A stretch of 64,000 nt of DNA. It comes from CALJFL01 sp047633055. GTDB lineage: Bacteria; Pseudomonadota; Gammaproteobacteria; Pseudomonadales; Halieaceae. Shown piece by piece: positions 62,955-64,000 of this stretch (within the stretch, counting starts at the first letter, position 1; every line of letters starts with the position of its first letter). The stretch covers positions 1 through 64,000 of the forward strand of contig JBLIEI010000001.1 in NCBI GenBank assembly GCA_047633055.1. Reading direction: 5' to 3'. Below the pieces are notes generated by a model. The model ran no database searches. It was not told the origin of the DNA and saw only the letters and a list, made by a program, of their open reading frames with translations. A program made the position numbers and the translations under genes.

Positions 62955-64000
62955 ATGGATATTACAATCTTCTTTGGTGTTGGTATGTTTACCGCCATTG
63001 TGTTGCTACTGGTGTTTGTCATTCTGGTTGCACGTTCACAGATGGTGAGTAGTGGCGCCGTCACTATTTTAATCAACGGCGAGAGAACTATCACCGTCCC
63101 CGCCGGTGGGAAGCTTCTGCAGACCCTGTCAGAGGCCGACCTGTTTCTGCCCTCGGCCTGCGGTGGTGGCGGCACCTGTGCCCAGTGTAAGTGTATTATT
63201 TCTGAGGGCGGCGGTTCCATGTTGCCAACCGAGGAGTCGCACTTTACTCGTCGAGACGCGAAGGATGGCTGGCGACTGAGTTGCCAGACTGCGGTCAAGC
63301 AGGACATGAAGATTGAAGTGCCGGAGGAGGTCTTCGGTGTTAAACAGTGGGAATGTACTGTGGAGTCGAATCCCAACGTCGCTACCTTTATCAAAGAGCT
63401 GACCCTGCGCCTTCCCGAGGGTCAAAATGTCGATTTCAAAGCCGGTGGTTATGTGCAACTCGAATGCCCGCCCCACCTGGTGAAGTACAGTGATTTCGAT
63501 ATCGATGAAGAGTATCGAGGGGACTGGGAGCGCTTTGGTTTCTTCAAAGTTGAGTCGGAAGTTAAAGAAACTGTTATCCGCGCCTACTCCATGGCCAACT
63601 ATCCGCAAGAGCAGGGTATTGTTAAATTTAATATTCGTATCGCCACGCCGCCACCAGGCAGCGAGGGTATACCGGCGGGAGAAATGTCTTCTTGGGCATT
63701 TAATCTTAAGCCGGGTGACAAGGTAAATGTCTACGGGCCCTTTGGTGAATTTTTTGCCAAGGAAACTGGGGCAGAGATGGTGTTTATTGGTGGCGGTGCT
63801 GGTATGGCGCCCATGCGTTCACACTTGTTTGACCAATTTAAGAGGCTCCACTCCAAGCGTAAAATTTCTTTTTGGTATGGCGCCCGGTCTTTACGCGAGA
63901 TGTTCTATCAAGAGGACTATGATCAACTGGCGGCTGAAAACGAGAACTTCGACTGGCATGTCGCTCTGTCAGATCCGCAACCGGAAGACAATTGGGACGG
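62955..64000 (+). CDS. nqrF: Na+-translocating NADH:quinone oxidoreductase subunit F, 3' end outside the window
   Basis: This is the NADH-oxidising subunit, which passes electrons via FAD and a 2Fe-2S cluster into the pump. The first 348 residues are present: one membrane helix (about 4-26), a ferredoxin domain with cluster ligands Cys69, Cys75, Cys78 and Cys110 (SACGGGGTCAQC and LSCQT), the FAD motif RAYSMANYP and the NADH-binding start FIGGGAGMAPMRS. The frame is open to the window end, so about 60 residues are missing. It starts 16 bases after nqrE. Confidence 0.96.
   Translation, partial: MDITIFFGVGMFTAIVLLLVFVILVARSQMVSSGAVTILINGERTITVPAGGKLLQTLSEADLFLPSACGGGGTCAQCKCIISEGGGSMLPTEESHFTRRDAKDGWRLSCQTAVKQDMKIEVPEEVFGVKQWECTVESNPNVATFIKELTLRLPEGQNVDFKAGGYVQLECPPHLVKYSDFDIDEEYRGDWERFGFFKVESEVKETVIRAYSMANYPQEQGIVKFNIRIATPPPGSEGIPAGEMSSWAFNLKPGDKVNVYGPFGEFFAKETGAEMVFIGGGAGMAPMRSHLFDQFKRLHSKRKISFWYGARSLREMFYQEDYDQLAAENENFDWHVALSDPQPEDNWD

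Overview
The window is a chromosomal segment of a gammaproteobacterium, roughly half GC and densely coded. Most blocks keep the gene order of Pseudomonas aeruginosa housekeeping loci: lpxH-ppiB-glnS-cysS-folD-tRNAs; ffs-dnaX-ybaB-recR; topA-(two small genes)-lexA; and mtiP-csiV-mfd-gap-nqrABCDEF. The Na+-pumping NADH:quinone oxidoreductase, two TonB-dependent receptors and a lipid-type catabolic cluster fit a marine heterotroph of the Cellvibrionales/Halieaceae type. That lineage guess is inference; no rRNA lies in the window.

Layout. 1-11.8 kb is core: the 3' part of a tgpA-like transglutaminase gene, acnB, a DUF1289-miaE pair, lpxH, ppiB, glnS, cysS, folD and three tRNAs (Pro, His, Arg) behind a strong sigma70-like promoter. 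12-15 kb carries small membrane and redox genes: a DUF3302-HlyD pair, a 61-residue membrane protein whose ribosome-binding site lies in an inverted repeat, a cytochrome c' and a convergent cytochrome b561. 15.4-33 kb is the accessory region. It holds an enoyl-reductase/saccharopine-dehydrogenase-like protein, two acyl-CoA synthetases, a TetR regulator, two TonB-dependent receptors, two near-identical Spinster-type MFS permeases, an SDR, an FMN split-barrel protein, an acyl-CoA dehydrogenase and an NTF2-like protein. Together these suggest uptake, CoA activation and oxidation of an unidentified hydrophobic carboxylic acid. A degenerate SDR remnant in front of one permease gene shows that an SDR-MFS unit was duplicated in tandem and one SDR copy then collapsed.

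33-42 kb is a co-directional run: 4.5S RNA, dnaX with a complete programmed -1 frameshift cassette, ybaB, recR, rnd, ycgL, ycgN, then a MoxR AAA ATPase flanked by two von Willebrand-type proteins. 42-49 kb has a TrmH/SpoU methyltransferase, an IclR regulator, a glutaredoxin-like protein, a universal stress protein, topA with two small downstream genes, and lexA with two SOS boxes. 49-64 kb has an MscS channel, methylthioinosine phosphorylase, csiV, mfd, an N-terminally extended GAPDH and the nqr operon, which is cut by the window end inside nqrF.

No CRISPR array, phage, insertion sequence or plasmid function was found. The best candidates for under-described biology are the 15-33 kb catabolic cluster with its duplication scar, the small membrane protein with the occluded ribosome-binding site, and the VWA-MoxR-VWA module. 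The functional readings of these three are inference.
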